A stretch of DNA of 9,378 bases from Dehalococcoidia bacterium (GCA_003153075.1 PMBW01000136.1:1-9378); one strand, 5' to 3'. Shown: positions 1-7,007, numbered from the stretch's first letter. The notes: generated from the sequence alone by a model not told the origin. Numbers and translations are program-made.

Positions 1-900
1 ATTTCTACTGGTTCCATTTCATTGGACATTGCTCTCGGTATAGGGGGCATTCCCAAGGGACGCATTATCGAAATTTTCGGTCCCGAGTCAACCGGTAAAA
101 CCACATTGGCTCTGCACATTATCGCAGAAGCACAAAAGGCAGGGGGCGTAGCAGCTTACATTGATGTTGAACACGCATTGGACCCTGTATATTCAGGGCA
201 TCTGGGAGTAAATATTGATGATATGCTGATCTCCCAACCTGATACCGGCGAACAAGCCCTGGAAATTTGCGAAGCTTTAGTCCGAAGTGGAGCAGTAGAT
301 GTAATTGTTGTGGACAGCGTGGCAGCGCTGGTCCCGCGAGCTGAGATTGAGGGAGAGATGGGCGATACTCAGGTGGCTATGCAAGCCCGTCTAATGTCGC
401 AAGCACTAAGAAAGCTGGCAGTGGCGATTGGCAGATCCGGAACAGCAGTTATTTTCATCAACCAGTTAAGAGAGAAGGTCGGTATCGTTTTTGGTAATCC
501 TGAAGTTACACCAGGCGGCCGTGCGTTGAAGTTTTACAGCTCAATTAGAATTGATCTGAGAAGGGCTGAAACTCTCAAGCAGGGTGAAGTGGCGGTTGGC
601 AATCGTGTCAAGGCCAAAATTGTAAAGAATAAGTGCGCGCCTCCTTTCAGGATAGCTGAGTTCGATATCATGTTCGACCACGGGATTAGCCGTGAGGGTG
701 ACCTTCTGGATTTGGGCGTGGAGATGGGGCTGATAAAGAAAACCGGCGCCTTTTTCTCTTGGGGTGATACTCGTTTAGGACAGGGAAGAGAGAATGCTAA
801 AAACTTCCTTGTGCAAAAACCGGAAATTACCAAGGAAATTGAGCAAAAGGTTCGCGCCTCAGCCTTACCAAGCTCACAAGAAGTAAAAAAAGACCAGTGA
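1..900 (+). CDS. recA: RecA recombinase, 5'-truncated by the window edge
   Basis: RecA is the ATP-dependent strand-exchange protein that forms filaments on single-stranded DNA and stimulates LexA self-cleavage. The frame is open from base 1 and reads [16 protein letters not shown], which aligns with E. coli RecA from about residue 41, so about 40 N-terminal residues lie upstream. A TTG at 22 is therefore not the start. Visible motifs are Walker A GPESTGKT (79-102), the [11 protein letters not shown] block, Walker B-like [14 protein letters not shown], loop L1 ([20 protein letters not shown]) and loop L2 ([15 protein letters not shown]). The C-terminal domain ([20 protein letters not shown]) is complete. 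The tail is short and lysine-rich (EVKKDQ), without the long acidic tail of E. coli RecA. Stop TGA is at 898-900. recX follows after a terminator. No sign of an intein or disruption is seen. Confidence 0.97.
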   Translation: MSTGSISLDIALGIGGIPKGRIIEIFGPESTGKTTLALHIIAEAQKAGGVAAYIDVEHALDPVYSGHLGVNIDDMLISQPDTGEQALEICEALVRSGAVDVIVVDSVAALVPRAEIEGEMGDTQVAMQARLMSQALRKLAVAIGRSGTAVIFINQLREKVGIVFGNPEVTPGGRALKFYSSIRIDLRRAETLKQGEVAVGNRVKAKIVKNKCAPPFRIAEFDIMFDHGISREGDLLDLGVEMGLIKKTGAFFSWGDTRLGQGRENAKNFLVQKPEITKEIEQKVRASALPSSQEVKKDQ

Positions 901-944
901 TTCCTTAATTTAGTAAAATAGGGAACTGGTAATATGGAAAATAG

Positions 945-975
945 AAGCTGAGGTCTAGACCTCAGCTTTTGTGTT
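945..975 (+). terminator. Rho-independent terminator between recA and recX
   Basis: A perfect 10-bp stem (AAGCTGAGGT / ACCTCAGCTT, 945-954 and 959-968) closes a CTAG tetraloop; bases 946-967 alone form a 22-bp perfect palindrome. T-rich sequence follows (TT, then GTGTTTTT to about 977). It should end most recA transcripts. Since no strong promoter is visible between it and recX, recX and the genes behind it may depend partly on read-through, as is known for E. coli recA-recX, or on a weak promoter in 901-944. Confidence 0.85.
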
Positions 976-990
976 TTTAACAGGTAAAAA

Positions 991-1639
991 ATGAGCAAGA
1001 TTACCGCTCTGAAAGCGAATAAGCGCACCGATAAACGGGTGAATATGTTTCTGGACGGCAAATTTGCCTTTAGCGTGGACATGGAGGTAGCGGTAAAAGA
1101 AGGGCTGAAGATCGGACAGGAGTTATCCGACGATCAGATAAAAGAGCTGACGGAAGATATCAGTCTGGTCCGCTGCCTAAATATAGCGTACCGGTTCCTC
1201 AGTTACCGGCCGCGCAGCGAGGCGGAAATGAAGGATAGACTTCACCGCCGTGGAATTGAAGATTCTAAAATAGAAATAATTATTAATAAATTAAAGGAGC
1301 AACATTTACTGGATGATACTGCCTTTGCCCAGTTCTGGAAAGAAAACCGGGATACGTTCCGGCCGCGCAGTCAAAGACTAACGAGACTTAGAGCTGAAAA
1401 AGAAAGGGGTGGCTAACGACATTATCAAAGAGGTGACCGATGAGTCAGATGATGCGCAAAGCTGCCTATGCAGCCGCCTCTGCAATAAAGCGCAACGCTT
1501 GCCTAAGCAAGATTACGAAGTGTTCCGCCGCCGGTTAGGTGATTACCTTAGAAGGCGGGGATTCGGATATGCGGTGATCAATCAAACCGTGAAAAGATTA
1601 TGGCTTGAATTAAAAGAACAGGGTGACGCAAATCCCTAA
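991..1639 (+). pseudogene. recX: RecX regulatory protein, broken by at least three frameshifts
   Basis: RecX binds RecA filaments and inhibits RecA activity. The first frame (ATG 991, weak AGG upstream) gives 130 or so residues of good RecX: ITALKANKRTDKRVNMFLDGKF, then the three-helix repeats SYRPRSEAEMKDRLHRRG and LDDTAFAQFWKENRDTFRPRS. It then loses register and stops at 1414-1416. The family sequence continues in frame 2 from about 1388 (LELKKKGVANDIIKEVTDESDDAQ), moves to frame 3 at about 1461-1484 (AAYAAASA), and returns to frame 2 from 1487 (KAQRLPKQDYEVFRRRLGDYLRRRGF to LWLELKEQ, stop 1637-1639). Joined, these pieces make a normal, nearly gapless RecX of about 215 residues. As written, only a protein lacking the C-terminal third would be made. 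Either the gene is recently inactivated or the sequence contains local indel errors. A GTG at 1409 could open the second piece but lacks a convincing ribosome binding site. Confidence 0.85.
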
Positions 1640-1671
1640 AAGGCAGTTTACAGGAAAAGTGAGGTGGAACA

Positions 1672-3222
1672 ATGATTAGTATTAGTCCGATACTTCTAGT
1701 GGGTCTGTATGTATCTATTCTAATTGTCGGTATTGTCCTTGGCGGGGCAATTGTTTTCTTCTTCCGCCGTTTGGCAGTCAACCGATTACTAAAAGTCACG
1801 CAGCGTAAAACGAATAGAACGATAATTGAAGCCCGGGAAGAAGCCAAGAAAATTATCGAGCAATCTAAAGTCGACGGGGAAAAGGTCAGAGCAACTGCTG
1901 ACGCCGAATACCGTGAGCGCCGCATGGAATTACAACGGCAGGAAAACCGGCTGCTTTCTAAAACCGAAAACCTGGAGCGCAAGCTGGAAGGGATCGGGCA
2001 GCGTGAAAGAGCTTTGGCCAACAAAGAAAAATCACTGGACACTTTGAATGCCCAGATCGAGGAAACAAAAGTCAAAGAACTGAAACAACTGGAAATAATT
2101 TCAGGGATGTCCATCGACCAGGCCAAAGATATGCTGCTGCAAAGTATCGAGGTTGAGATGAAGGGCGAAGCCGCCCGCCGCCTGCATGAATGGGAAATTA
2201 AAATCAAGGCAGAAGCCGACCTCAGGTCGCAGGAAATATTGGCACAGACTATTCAGCGCAGCGCTTCCGAAATTGTTTCTGAAACTACCGCGACCAGTGT
2301 CCCCATCCCCAGCGATGAAATGAAAGGCAGATTAATCGGACGGGAAGGACGCAATATCAGAGCCCTCGAACAGGCAACCGGCGTCGATCTGATCGTCGAT
2401 GATACCCCGGAAGCTGTGACCTTATCCAGTTTTGACCCGGTGCGGCGTGAAGTTGCTCGCATCGCCCTTACAAAATTAATTTTAGACGGACGTATTCACC
2501 CGGCGCGTATCGAAGAAGTGGTGAAAAAGGCCGAGGAAGAAGTAAATGCCAGCATTCAGACCGCCGGTGAGCAGGCTGCTTACCAGGTGGGTGTGCAGGG
2601 ACTTCGCCCCGAATTGATCAGATTACTCGGGCGACTGAAATACCGCACCAGTTACGGACAGAGCGTGTTATCGCACTGTATCGAAGTAGCGTTCATGGCG
2701 CAAATGATCGCCTCCGAGTTGGGAGCTAATCCCAATATCGCAAAAAAGGCGGGTTTATTACACGATATAGGCAAAGCCGTCGACCGCGAAGTGGAAGGCA
2801 CGCATGCAGCCATCGGCGCCGACCTGGTCAAACAATGGGAAAAATCCCCTGAGGTTGTAATGGGTATTGCGGAACATCATTTTGAAACGCCTAATACAAG
2901 CACCTGGGGTTATATTATTTCCGCCGCCGATGCAATCAGCAGCGCGCGTCCCGGCGCCAGAAGAGAATCGCTGGACAGCTATCTGAAACGTCTAAAATCA
3001 CTGGAAGATATTGCCAACAGCTTTAAAGGCGTCGAGAAGTCCTTTGCCATTCAAGCCGGCCGTGAGGTTAGAATCCTGGTCAAACCGGAAGAGATCGATG
3101 ATCTGGGCGCAATGAGACTGGCCCGCGATATCGTGAAAAAGATCGAAGAGGGGATGGAATACCCCGGTCAGATCAAAGTGACCGTCGTCCGAGAGACCCG
3201 CGCGGTGGACTTCGCGAAATAG
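1672..3222 (+). CDS. rny: Ribonuclease Y, membrane-anchored endoribonuclease
   Basis: RNase Y starts mRNA decay by endonucleolytic cleavage at the cytoplasmic face of the membrane. The 516-residue product matches the family's usual length and domain order. It has one N-terminal membrane segment (about residues 8-31, then [11 protein letters not shown]), a long charged coiled coil (about 40-165), a KH RNA-binding domain around [26 protein letters not shown] (GREGRN at 223-228), and an HD domain with the metal-binding LLHDIGK (H364-D365) and IAEHHFE. The C-terminus ([19 protein letters not shown]) is the conserved ending. The ATG at 1672 follows GAGGTGG four bases upstream and lies 32 nt behind the recX remnant. 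The ymdB homologue begins 7 nt after the stop, a pairing also seen in Bacillus (rny-ymdB). No unusual residues were noticed. Confidence 0.97.
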   Translation: MISISPILLVGLYVSILIVGIVLGGAIVFFFRRLAVNRLLKVTQRKTNRTIIEAREEAKKIIEQSKVDGEKVRATADAEYRERRMELQRQENRLLSKTENLERKLEGIGQRERALANKEKSLDTLNAQIEETKVKELKQLEIISGMSIDQAKDMLLQSIEVEMKGEAARRLHEWEIKIKAEADLRSQEILAQTIQRSASEIVSETTATSVPIPSDEMKGRLIGREGRNIRALEQATGVDLIVDDTPEAVTLSSFDPVRREVARIALTKLILDGRIHPARIEEVVKKAEEEVNASIQTAGEQAAYQVGVQGLRPELIRLLGRLKYRTSYGQSVLSHCIEVAFMAQMIASELGANPNIAKKAGLLHDIGKAVDREVEGTHAAIGADLVKQWEKSPEVVMGIAEHHFETPNTSTWGYIISAADAISSARPGARRESLDSYLKRLKSLEDIANSFKGVEKSFAIQAGREVRILVKPEEIDDLGAMRLARDIVKKIEEGMEYPGQIKVTVVRETRAVDFAK

Positions 3223-3229
3223 GGGCAAA

Positions 3230-3997
3230 ATGCTGATACTCGCAATAGGAGATGTCATCGGCAAACCGGGCCGGCAGGCGCTGAATACGTTTTTGCCGCA
3301 GATCAAGCAGCAGTACGGTGTTGACCTGACGATCGTGAACGCGGAGAACAGCGCGCACGGGATCGGCGTGACGCCGGATACAGCGGAAGAACTGTTAAAA
3401 GCCGGGGCAGATGTGCTGACTTCGGGGAACCATGTGTGGTCGCATAAAACTATTTTGCCCTGCCTGGACAGCGACATGCCGCTAATCAGACCATTGAATT
3501 ATCCGCCGGGAGTCCCAGGTAAAGGCTACCTTATTATTAATGGCGTGCTGGTAGTGAATCTCATCGGTCGGACTTTTATGGATAATTACGATTGTCCTTT
3601 CCGCGCGATGGATACGCTGTTGGCGCAGCTGGAAAACAAACCGAAGATAATCGTTATCGATTTTCATGCAGAAGCCACTTCAGAAAAAGTAGCGCTCGGC
3701 CGTTATCTGGACGGACGTGTCAGCGCGGTGCTGGGGACCCATACACATGTCGGTACCATCGATGCGCGGATATTGAACGGGGGCACTGCTTATGTCACTG
3801 ACATCGGTTTAACGGGGCCGATCGAATCCGTCATCGGGGATGATCCCGAGAATGTGCTCAAACGATTCCTGACGCAGATGCCGTACCGACTGACTGCGGG
3901 CAACGGTAAAAGCGTATTTAATGCTATTCTCGTCAGAGTCGACGAGGCTACGGGTAAAGCAATCAGTATCGAGCGAATACAGAGGGAAACGGAATAA
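3230..3997 (+). CDS. ymdB: YmdB/DR1281-family metallophosphoesterase (TIGR00282)
   Basis: A 255-residue calcineurin-like phosphoesterase of the YmdB family. B. subtilis YmdB hydrolyses 2',3'- and 3',5'-cyclic nucleotides and affects biofilm and motility gene expression; its natural substrate here is unknown. The dinuclear metal ligands are visible in order: GDVIGKPG (D8), NAENSAHG (E39, N40), GNHVWSH (N67, H68), DFHAEATSEK (H146) and GTHTHVGT (H171, H173). The family block YVTDIGLTGP with ESVIG follows. The length is normal and no signal peptide is present, so it should be cytoplasmic. The ribosome binding site AGGGG (3221-3225) overlaps the rny stop, and the stop TAA shares its last A with the ATG of the next gene. 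Both features indicate translational coupling within an RNA-turnover cluster. Confidence 0.95.
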   Translation: MLILAIGDVIGKPGRQALNTFLPQIKQQYGVDLTIVNAENSAHGIGVTPDTAEELLKAGADVLTSGNHVWSHKTILPCLDSDMPLIRPLNYPPGVPGKGYLIINGVLVVNLIGRTFMDNYDCPFRAMDTLLAQLENKPKIIVIDFHAEATSEKVALGRYLDGRVSAVLGTHTHVGTIDARILNGGTAYVTDIGLTGPIESVIGDDPENVLKRFLTQMPYRLTAGNGKSVFNAILVRVDEATGKAISIERIQRETE

Positions 3998-4848
3998 TGG
4001 CCAGAGCAGACCTGCATGTTCACTCCAACGCATCTGACGGACGCTATAGTCCAGCTGAAATAGTGCGTATGGCGGCAAATGCCGGACTGACAGTAATGGC
4101 GCTCACCGACCATGATACGGTCGACGGACTGATACCGGCACTGGCAGCCGCCGCAGAGTTCCCGACGTTGACCGTAATTCCCGGTGTGGAACTCAGCACG
4201 GATACCGATAGCGGCGAAGTGCATGTCCTGGGATATTTTATAGATTATAACGACCGTGATTTTAAAACCAGTTTGGACAAGATGCGTAATTCCCGGGAAA
4301 ACAGAGCGGAAAAAATGGTAGGGAAACTCAATGAACTTGGCTGCGCGGTCGAGCTGGAACGGGTCAAAGAGATAGCCGGAAGCGGAGCGCTCGGACGGGC
4401 GCACGTGGCCCAGGCGCTGCTGGAAAAGGGCTATATTGCCTCATTCAAGGAGGCTTTTTCAAAGTATATCGGGCATGATTGTCCTGCTTATGTCGGACGG
4501 GAAAAACTAACACCGGGCGAGGCCGTAAAACTGGTCTTGAAAGCAAATGGGCTGCCGGTCATGGCGCATCCTTTCACCTCCACACATCCGGAAATCGTGA
4601 TCAGGGATTTAAAGGAAGTCGGACTGGTGGGGATGGAAGTATATTATGCAGGGTATTTCCCCGGGGAGATCGAGATCTTACTTAATCTGGCGCAAAAATA
4701 TAGTCTTGTTCCCACCGGCGGTACGGATTATCATGGAATTGATGCAAACTCCGAGATAAACATCGGCGGCACTGAAGTGCCGATGCAATACGTGGAAAAA
4801 CTGATTGCTCTGGCAGAGCGAAGAGGATTGAAGACCCCTTTGCTTTAA
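3997..4848 (+). CDS. PHP-domain phosphoesterase (TrpH/YciV/RNase AM-like)
   Basis: A 283-residue PHP (polymerase and histidinol phosphatase) protein. Metal-binding motifs are all present: HVHSNASDG (H7, H9, D14), LTDHD (D38, H39), PGVELS (E65), EVHVLGY (H76), GRAHVA (H136), MAHPF (H191) and GGTDYHG (D244, H246). The same motif set occurs in E. coli YciV/RNase AM, a 5'-3' exoribonuclease that also dephosphorylates 3',5'-nucleotide bisphosphates, and in Chromobacterium 3',5'-nucleotide bisphosphate phosphatase. The substrate cannot be fixed from sequence, but a role in removing short RNA ends or pAp fits its place directly after RNase Y and YmdB. It starts at the ATG overlapping the upstream stop by one base, preceded by AGAGGG (3981-3986). 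plsY begins 13 nt downstream. Confidence 0.9.
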   Translation: MARADLHVHSNASDGRYSPAEIVRMAANAGLTVMALTDHDTVDGLIPALAAAAEFPTLTVIPGVELSTDTDSGEVHVLGYFIDYNDRDFKTSLDKMRNSRENRAEKMVGKLNELGCAVELERVKEIAGSGALGRAHVAQALLEKGYIASFKEAFSKYIGHDCPAYVGREKLTPGEAVKLVLKANGLPVMAHPFTSTHPEIVIRDLKEVGLVGMEVYYAGYFPGEIEILLNLAQKYSLVPTGGTDYHGIDANSEINIGGTEVPMQYVEKLIALAERRGLKTPLL

Positions 4849-4861
4849 AATAGGAGAGCTG

Positions 4862-5575
4862 ATGGATATCCGTTTTATACTTTTAGCGATTGGCGCGTAT
4901 CTATTGGGTTCTGTGCCGGCCGCATATCTGGCGGTAAAATGGTCGAAAGGGGTTGATATCCGTGAAGTCGGCACCGGTAAGGTCGGTGCGGCGAATGTGC
5001 TTAACGCCGGCGGTCCCAGGTGGTTGGCCATCCCGGTCGCGATCTTTGATATCGGCAAAGGGGCAGTAGTTGTTTTTATCGCCCAAAAAATGCACCTCGG
5101 ACCGGCTTATCCGGTGATCGCAGGCCTTTGCGCAATAATCGGACATGACTGGCCTGTTTACCTTGCCTTTAAGAGCGGCGGGCGCGGCGTATTTGTTTCG
5201 TTAGGTGTGATTTTCATGCTCTCCTGGCCGATCGGTTTAATTGCGTTGATCTTTCCTTACCTATTGGCGCCCGTAAAACAGGTTGCTTTTGGAGTATTTT
5301 GTGTGTTTTTAACTCTGCCATTGTTGAGTAATTATCTTCTGCCGTTTTTAAGCAATCATTTCCCGGGAGCTATAAGGGTTGAAGACAAAGCGGCAATCAC
5401 ACTCGGTTTTTTAGCGCTTTCAGCAATTGCGCTGATGAAAAGGACAATCGCCCGCCGTACCGAGTTGAGTAAGGATATGCCGCTGGATAAAGTAATATTC
5501 TACCGGTTGCTTTTTGACAGGGACATTGCCGACCGAAAACTATGGAACAGCCGGGCAATTAAAAACCAGGGATAG
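4862..5575 (+). CDS. plsY: PlsY-like glycerol-3-phosphate acyltransferase, divergent
   Basis: A polytopic membrane protein of 237 residues matching the PlsY family, which transfers an acyl chain from acyl-phosphate to sn-glycerol 3-phosphate at the membrane. Family landmarks are LLGSVPAAYLAVK, VDIREVGTGKVGAANVL, FDIGKG and GHDWPVYLAFKSGGRGV, between hydrophobic segments near residues 4-25, 55-75, 84-102, 108-140 and 165-195. Several signature positions deviate: the usual GSGN reads GTGK (K40), the usual FKGGKGVAT reads FKSGGRGVFV (an extra S105 and R for K), and the C-terminal H..NI.RL..G.E motif is reduced to KRTIARRTELSKD. The tail is about 30 residues longer than in typical PlsY. It could be a true but diverged PlsY or a paralogue with another acceptor. 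AGGAG at 4852-4856 fixes the ATG. The gene is co-transcribed with its neighbours by spacing. Confidence 0.85.
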   Translation: MDIRFILLAIGAYLLGSVPAAYLAVKWSKGVDIREVGTGKVGAANVLNAGGPRWLAIPVAIFDIGKGAVVVFIAQKMHLGPAYPVIAGLCAIIGHDWPVYLAFKSGGRGVFVSLGVIFMLSWPIGLIALIFPYLLAPVKQVAFGVFCVFLTLPLLSNYLLPFLSNHFPGAIRVEDKAAITLGFLALSAIALMKRTIARRTELSKDMPLDKVIFYRLLFDRDIADRKLWNSRAIKNQG

Positions 5576-5602
5576 TTTAAAAATAGAAGGAATATTTTAC
5601 AA

Positions 5603-6061
5603 ATGTTATTGGACCTGATAACCAACTGGGTATTGATTATCCCCCTTTGTGCGTGGGTTTTGGCCCAGTTGATCAAAATGCTTTATTCTTTATGGCGGGG
5701 TAAAGGGCTTGATTTGAGTCTCATCGTCAGCAGCGGTGGAATGCCCAGCTCGCATTCGGCGATGGTATGCGCACTGGCTACCGCTGTGGCAATGACAAAT
5801 GGGTTCGGTTCGACATATTTTGCGATTTCTGTGATTTTAGCCGCGATTGTCATGTACGATGCAGCGGGGGTACGCCAATCGGTCGGGATTCAATCCGTAG
5901 TACTAAATAGAATCATACTGGAATTGAAAAGGAAAGAACCGCTGGTGAAAATTGAGGCTGATTTACGGGAACTGATGGGACATACTCCCTTTGAAGTGCT
6001 TGTCGGTGCTCTGTTGGGAATAGCACTGGCCTGGGTTTGGCTTTTTCTGGCAAGGTTATAG
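5603..6061 (+). CDS. Divergent PAP2 (DUF212) family membrane protein
   Basis: A 152-residue integral membrane protein of the DUF212 family, to which B. subtilis YuiD belongs. It is distantly related to PAP2 acid phosphatases acting on lipid phosphates; no specific substrate is established. Conserved blocks are SSGGMPSSHSAMV (H51), VMYDAAGVRQSVG (D86, R91) and LRELMGHTPFEVLVGALLGI (H127), spaced along hydrophobic segments at about residues 5-30, 50-66, 70-86 and 131-150. The length is normal. The start at 5603 has AAGGA at 5587-5591, a slightly long spacing, 27 nt after the plsY stop. Position next to plsY suggests work on a phosphorylated membrane lipid or isoprenoid intermediate, which is inference. 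This is the last gene of the block. Confidence 0.9.
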   Translation: MLLDLITNWVLIIPLCAWVLAQLIKMLYSLWRGKGLDLSLIVSSGGMPSSHSAMVCALATAVAMTNGFGSTYFAISVILAAIVMYDAAGVRQSVGIQSVVLNRIILELKRKEPLVKIEADLRELMGHTPFEVLVGALLGIALAWVWLFLARL

Positions 6062-6069
6062 TTCACATC

Positions 6070-6093
6070 ATTTTGTCAAATATCCGACAAAAT
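6070..6093. promoter_or_regulatory. 24-bp inverted repeat downstream of the operon, upstream of marR
   Basis: Perfect 8-bp arms ATTTTGTC and GACAAAAT are separated by 8 bases. No T-run follows, so it is a poor terminator. It lies about 30 bp upstream of the marR -35 box and has the size of a dimeric regulator operator; autoregulation by the MarR protein is possible but only inferred. Confidence 0.5.
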
Positions 6094-6098
6094 TCCAT

Positions 6099-6120
6099 GA
6101 TTTTACAAAGATTTTACATA
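6099..6120 (+). repeat. Two tandem 11-bp repeats next to the marR promoter
   Basis: GATTTTACAAA and GATTTTACATA stand head to tail, sharing the first nine bases and ending one base before the TTGACA box. The 11-bp period puts both copies on the same face of the helix, as expected for an activator site or an AT-rich UP element. The function is inferred. Confidence 0.5.
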
Positions 6121-6121
6121 T

Positions 6122-6150
6122 TTGACATATGCTTTAATCCACTATAGAAT
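6122..6150 (+). promoter_or_regulatory. Sigma70-type promoter for the marR gene
   Basis: TTGACA (6122-6127) and TAGAAT (6145-6150) are separated by 17 bp, with AT-rich sequence upstream. Transcription would begin near 6157, giving an untranslated leader of about 178 nt before the ATG at 6335. This is the best promoter match I see in the window. Confidence 0.75.
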
Positions 6151-6334
6151 GATTTAACTGGAGTTTAATTAGCTTCATACCTGATACTAGTCGGGATGAA
6201 AGATAAACTTGTTTCCAGCTATTGCTATTTCTTTGTAAATATTATAACCCTATGCTAGATTGTTAATTGTAAATAGTTAAATAGTACTAGAACAAATTAA
6301 AAATAAAGCAAAAAAATAAACAGGGGGAAAGAGC
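6151..6334 (+). other. Long AT-rich leader of marR
   Basis: No credible gene lies here. It contains a possible hairpin (TTCATACC 6174-6181 against GGGATGAA 6193-6200, one mismatch, 11-nt loop). It also contains a perfect tandem of TAAATAGT (6270-6277, 6278-6285) running into the 8-bp palindrome TAGTACTA (6282-6289). These may be operator or RNA-level control elements; I do not recognise a known riboswitch. Confidence 0.4.
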
Positions 6335-6832
6335 ATGAAGGAAATATTCGACCATCAGGATATTCAGCACAGGATTTGGATCAATTGGTATCACACCGGC
6401 GGGTTGGTGACAAAATACGCTGACACCAGCCTGACAAAAATCAGAGGCTTGTCCTATCAGCAGTTCCTCGTTCTCATTGTCATGAAAAAGTTGGGCGATA
6501 ATGCCAACGCAACCGAGATGGCCAAGTTGCTCGACAAAAACACCAACACTTTGAGCACCATCCTTGACCGCATGGAAGAAAAAGGGCTGGTAAAAAAGAT
6601 CCGCGACACCCAGGACCGCCGTTTAGTCTGGGCAGTAATGACTGCCAAGGGTAAGGAAAAACTGACGGTTACCACTAAAGCAAGTTTGGTAGTATTTGAA
6701 AAATTGACCTCCGTTTTTTCTAAAGAAGAAATGGAACAATTTGACACCTTACTTGAAAAACTGATGAAAAATACCGATAAATTAATTAACCCGAAGAAAA
6801 CCACCAAAAAGCGCAAATTGTATAGAGATTAA
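6335..6832 (+). CDS. MarR-family transcriptional regulator
   Basis: A 165-residue winged helix-turn-helix regulator. Residues about 38-52 (GLSYQQFLVLIVMKKLG) are the usual MarR dimer-proximal helix. NATEMAKLLDKNTNTLSTILDRMEEKGLVKKI (58-89) contains the recognition helix, and DTQDRRLVWAVMTAKGKE (91-108) is the wing with the conserved D94-R95-R96. The C-terminal tail KKTTKKRKLYRD is strongly basic. The ATG at 6335 has the strong ribosome binding site AGGGGG a few bases upstream. The sequence resembles MarR proteins that are numerous in Dehalococcoidia, where some control reductive dehalogenase genes; no such gene is in this window. It is monocistronic between its own promoter and terminator. 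The ligand and targets are unknown; the repeats upstream make autoregulation plausible. Confidence 0.92.
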   Translation: MKEIFDHQDIQHRIWINWYHTGGLVTKYADTSLTKIRGLSYQQFLVLIVMKKLGDNANATEMAKLLDKNTNTLSTILDRMEEKGLVKKIRDTQDRRLVWAVMTAKGKEKLTVTTKASLVVFEKLTSVFSKEEMEQFDTLLEKLMKNTDKLINPKKTTKKRKLYRD

Positions 6833-6888
6833 TTGAATTCCTTTTATTAGCTTTTAGTAACATTGCAATCGATCCTTCATTAATAATT

Positions 6889-6930
6889 AACAAAGCCTTC
6901 GGTTTTAAAGAGCCGGGGGCTTTGTTGTTT
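6889..6930 (+). terminator. Rho-independent terminator of marR
   Basis: A 14-bp stem (AACAAAGCCTTCGG, 6889-6902, against CCGGGGGCTTTGTT, 6913-6926, with two G-T pairs) encloses a 10-nt loop and is followed by a short T-rich stretch. It separates marR from the downstream helix-turn-helix gene. Confidence 0.85.
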
Positions 6931-6932
6931 AT

Positions 6933-6957
6933 GTGCCTAAGCATTGCTTAAGGGCAC
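6933..6957. repeat. Second hairpin after the marR terminator
   Basis: GTGCC-TAAGC, a three-base ATT loop, then GCTTA-AG-GGCAC gives two 5-bp helices with an AG bulge. It follows the terminator within three bases and lacks its own T-run. It may protect a transcript end or act as a weak regulatory element ahead of the next gene; no role can be shown. Confidence 0.4.
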
Positions 6958-6978
6958 GCCAAGCAACTGAGTGACCTA

Positions 6979-7007
6979 TTTAAATCTTGCTCTACATGGC
7001 GTAGAAT
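6979..7007 (+). promoter_or_regulatory. Possible promoter of the helix-turn-helix gene
   Basis: TAGAAT (7002-7007), the same -10 hexamer as at marR, lies 17 bp after TTTAAA (6979-6984), a weak -35. The strong terminator upstream means the gene needs a promoter in this interval. An alternative is TTGCTC (6987-6992) with TAATAA (7011-7016). Confidence 0.4.

Noticed and set aside
22..900. TTG at 22 as the start of recA
   Set aside because: The frame is open to base 1 and the residues before the TTG (ISTGSIS) are conserved RecA sequence, so the gene simply begins outside the window.
534..1082. Minus-strand open frame of 182 codons over the recA end and recX start
   Set aside because: It lies antisense to conserved RecA sequence, spans the terminator, and its composition is Ser/Leu-rich shadow coding.
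1409..1639. A separate 76-residue gene starting at GTG 1409
   Set aside because: It is the C-terminal part of RecX in a shifted frame, with no good ribosome binding site and with a further internal frame break.
1578..2207. Minus-strand open frame of 209 codons opposite rny
   Set aside because: It is antisense to the RNase Y membrane anchor and coiled coil; the Ser/Arg-rich translation looks like a shadow of the coiled coil and has no recognisable domain.
3790..4404. Minus-strand open frame of 204 codons opposite ymdB and the PHP gene
   Set aside because: Both sense-strand genes are conserved with catalytic motifs here; the antisense product matches nothing recognisable.
6098..6148. Sixteen-codon open frame (ATG at 6098) in the marR upstream region
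   Set aside because: It lies across the promoter elements, lacks a ribosome binding site and would precede the predicted transcript start.
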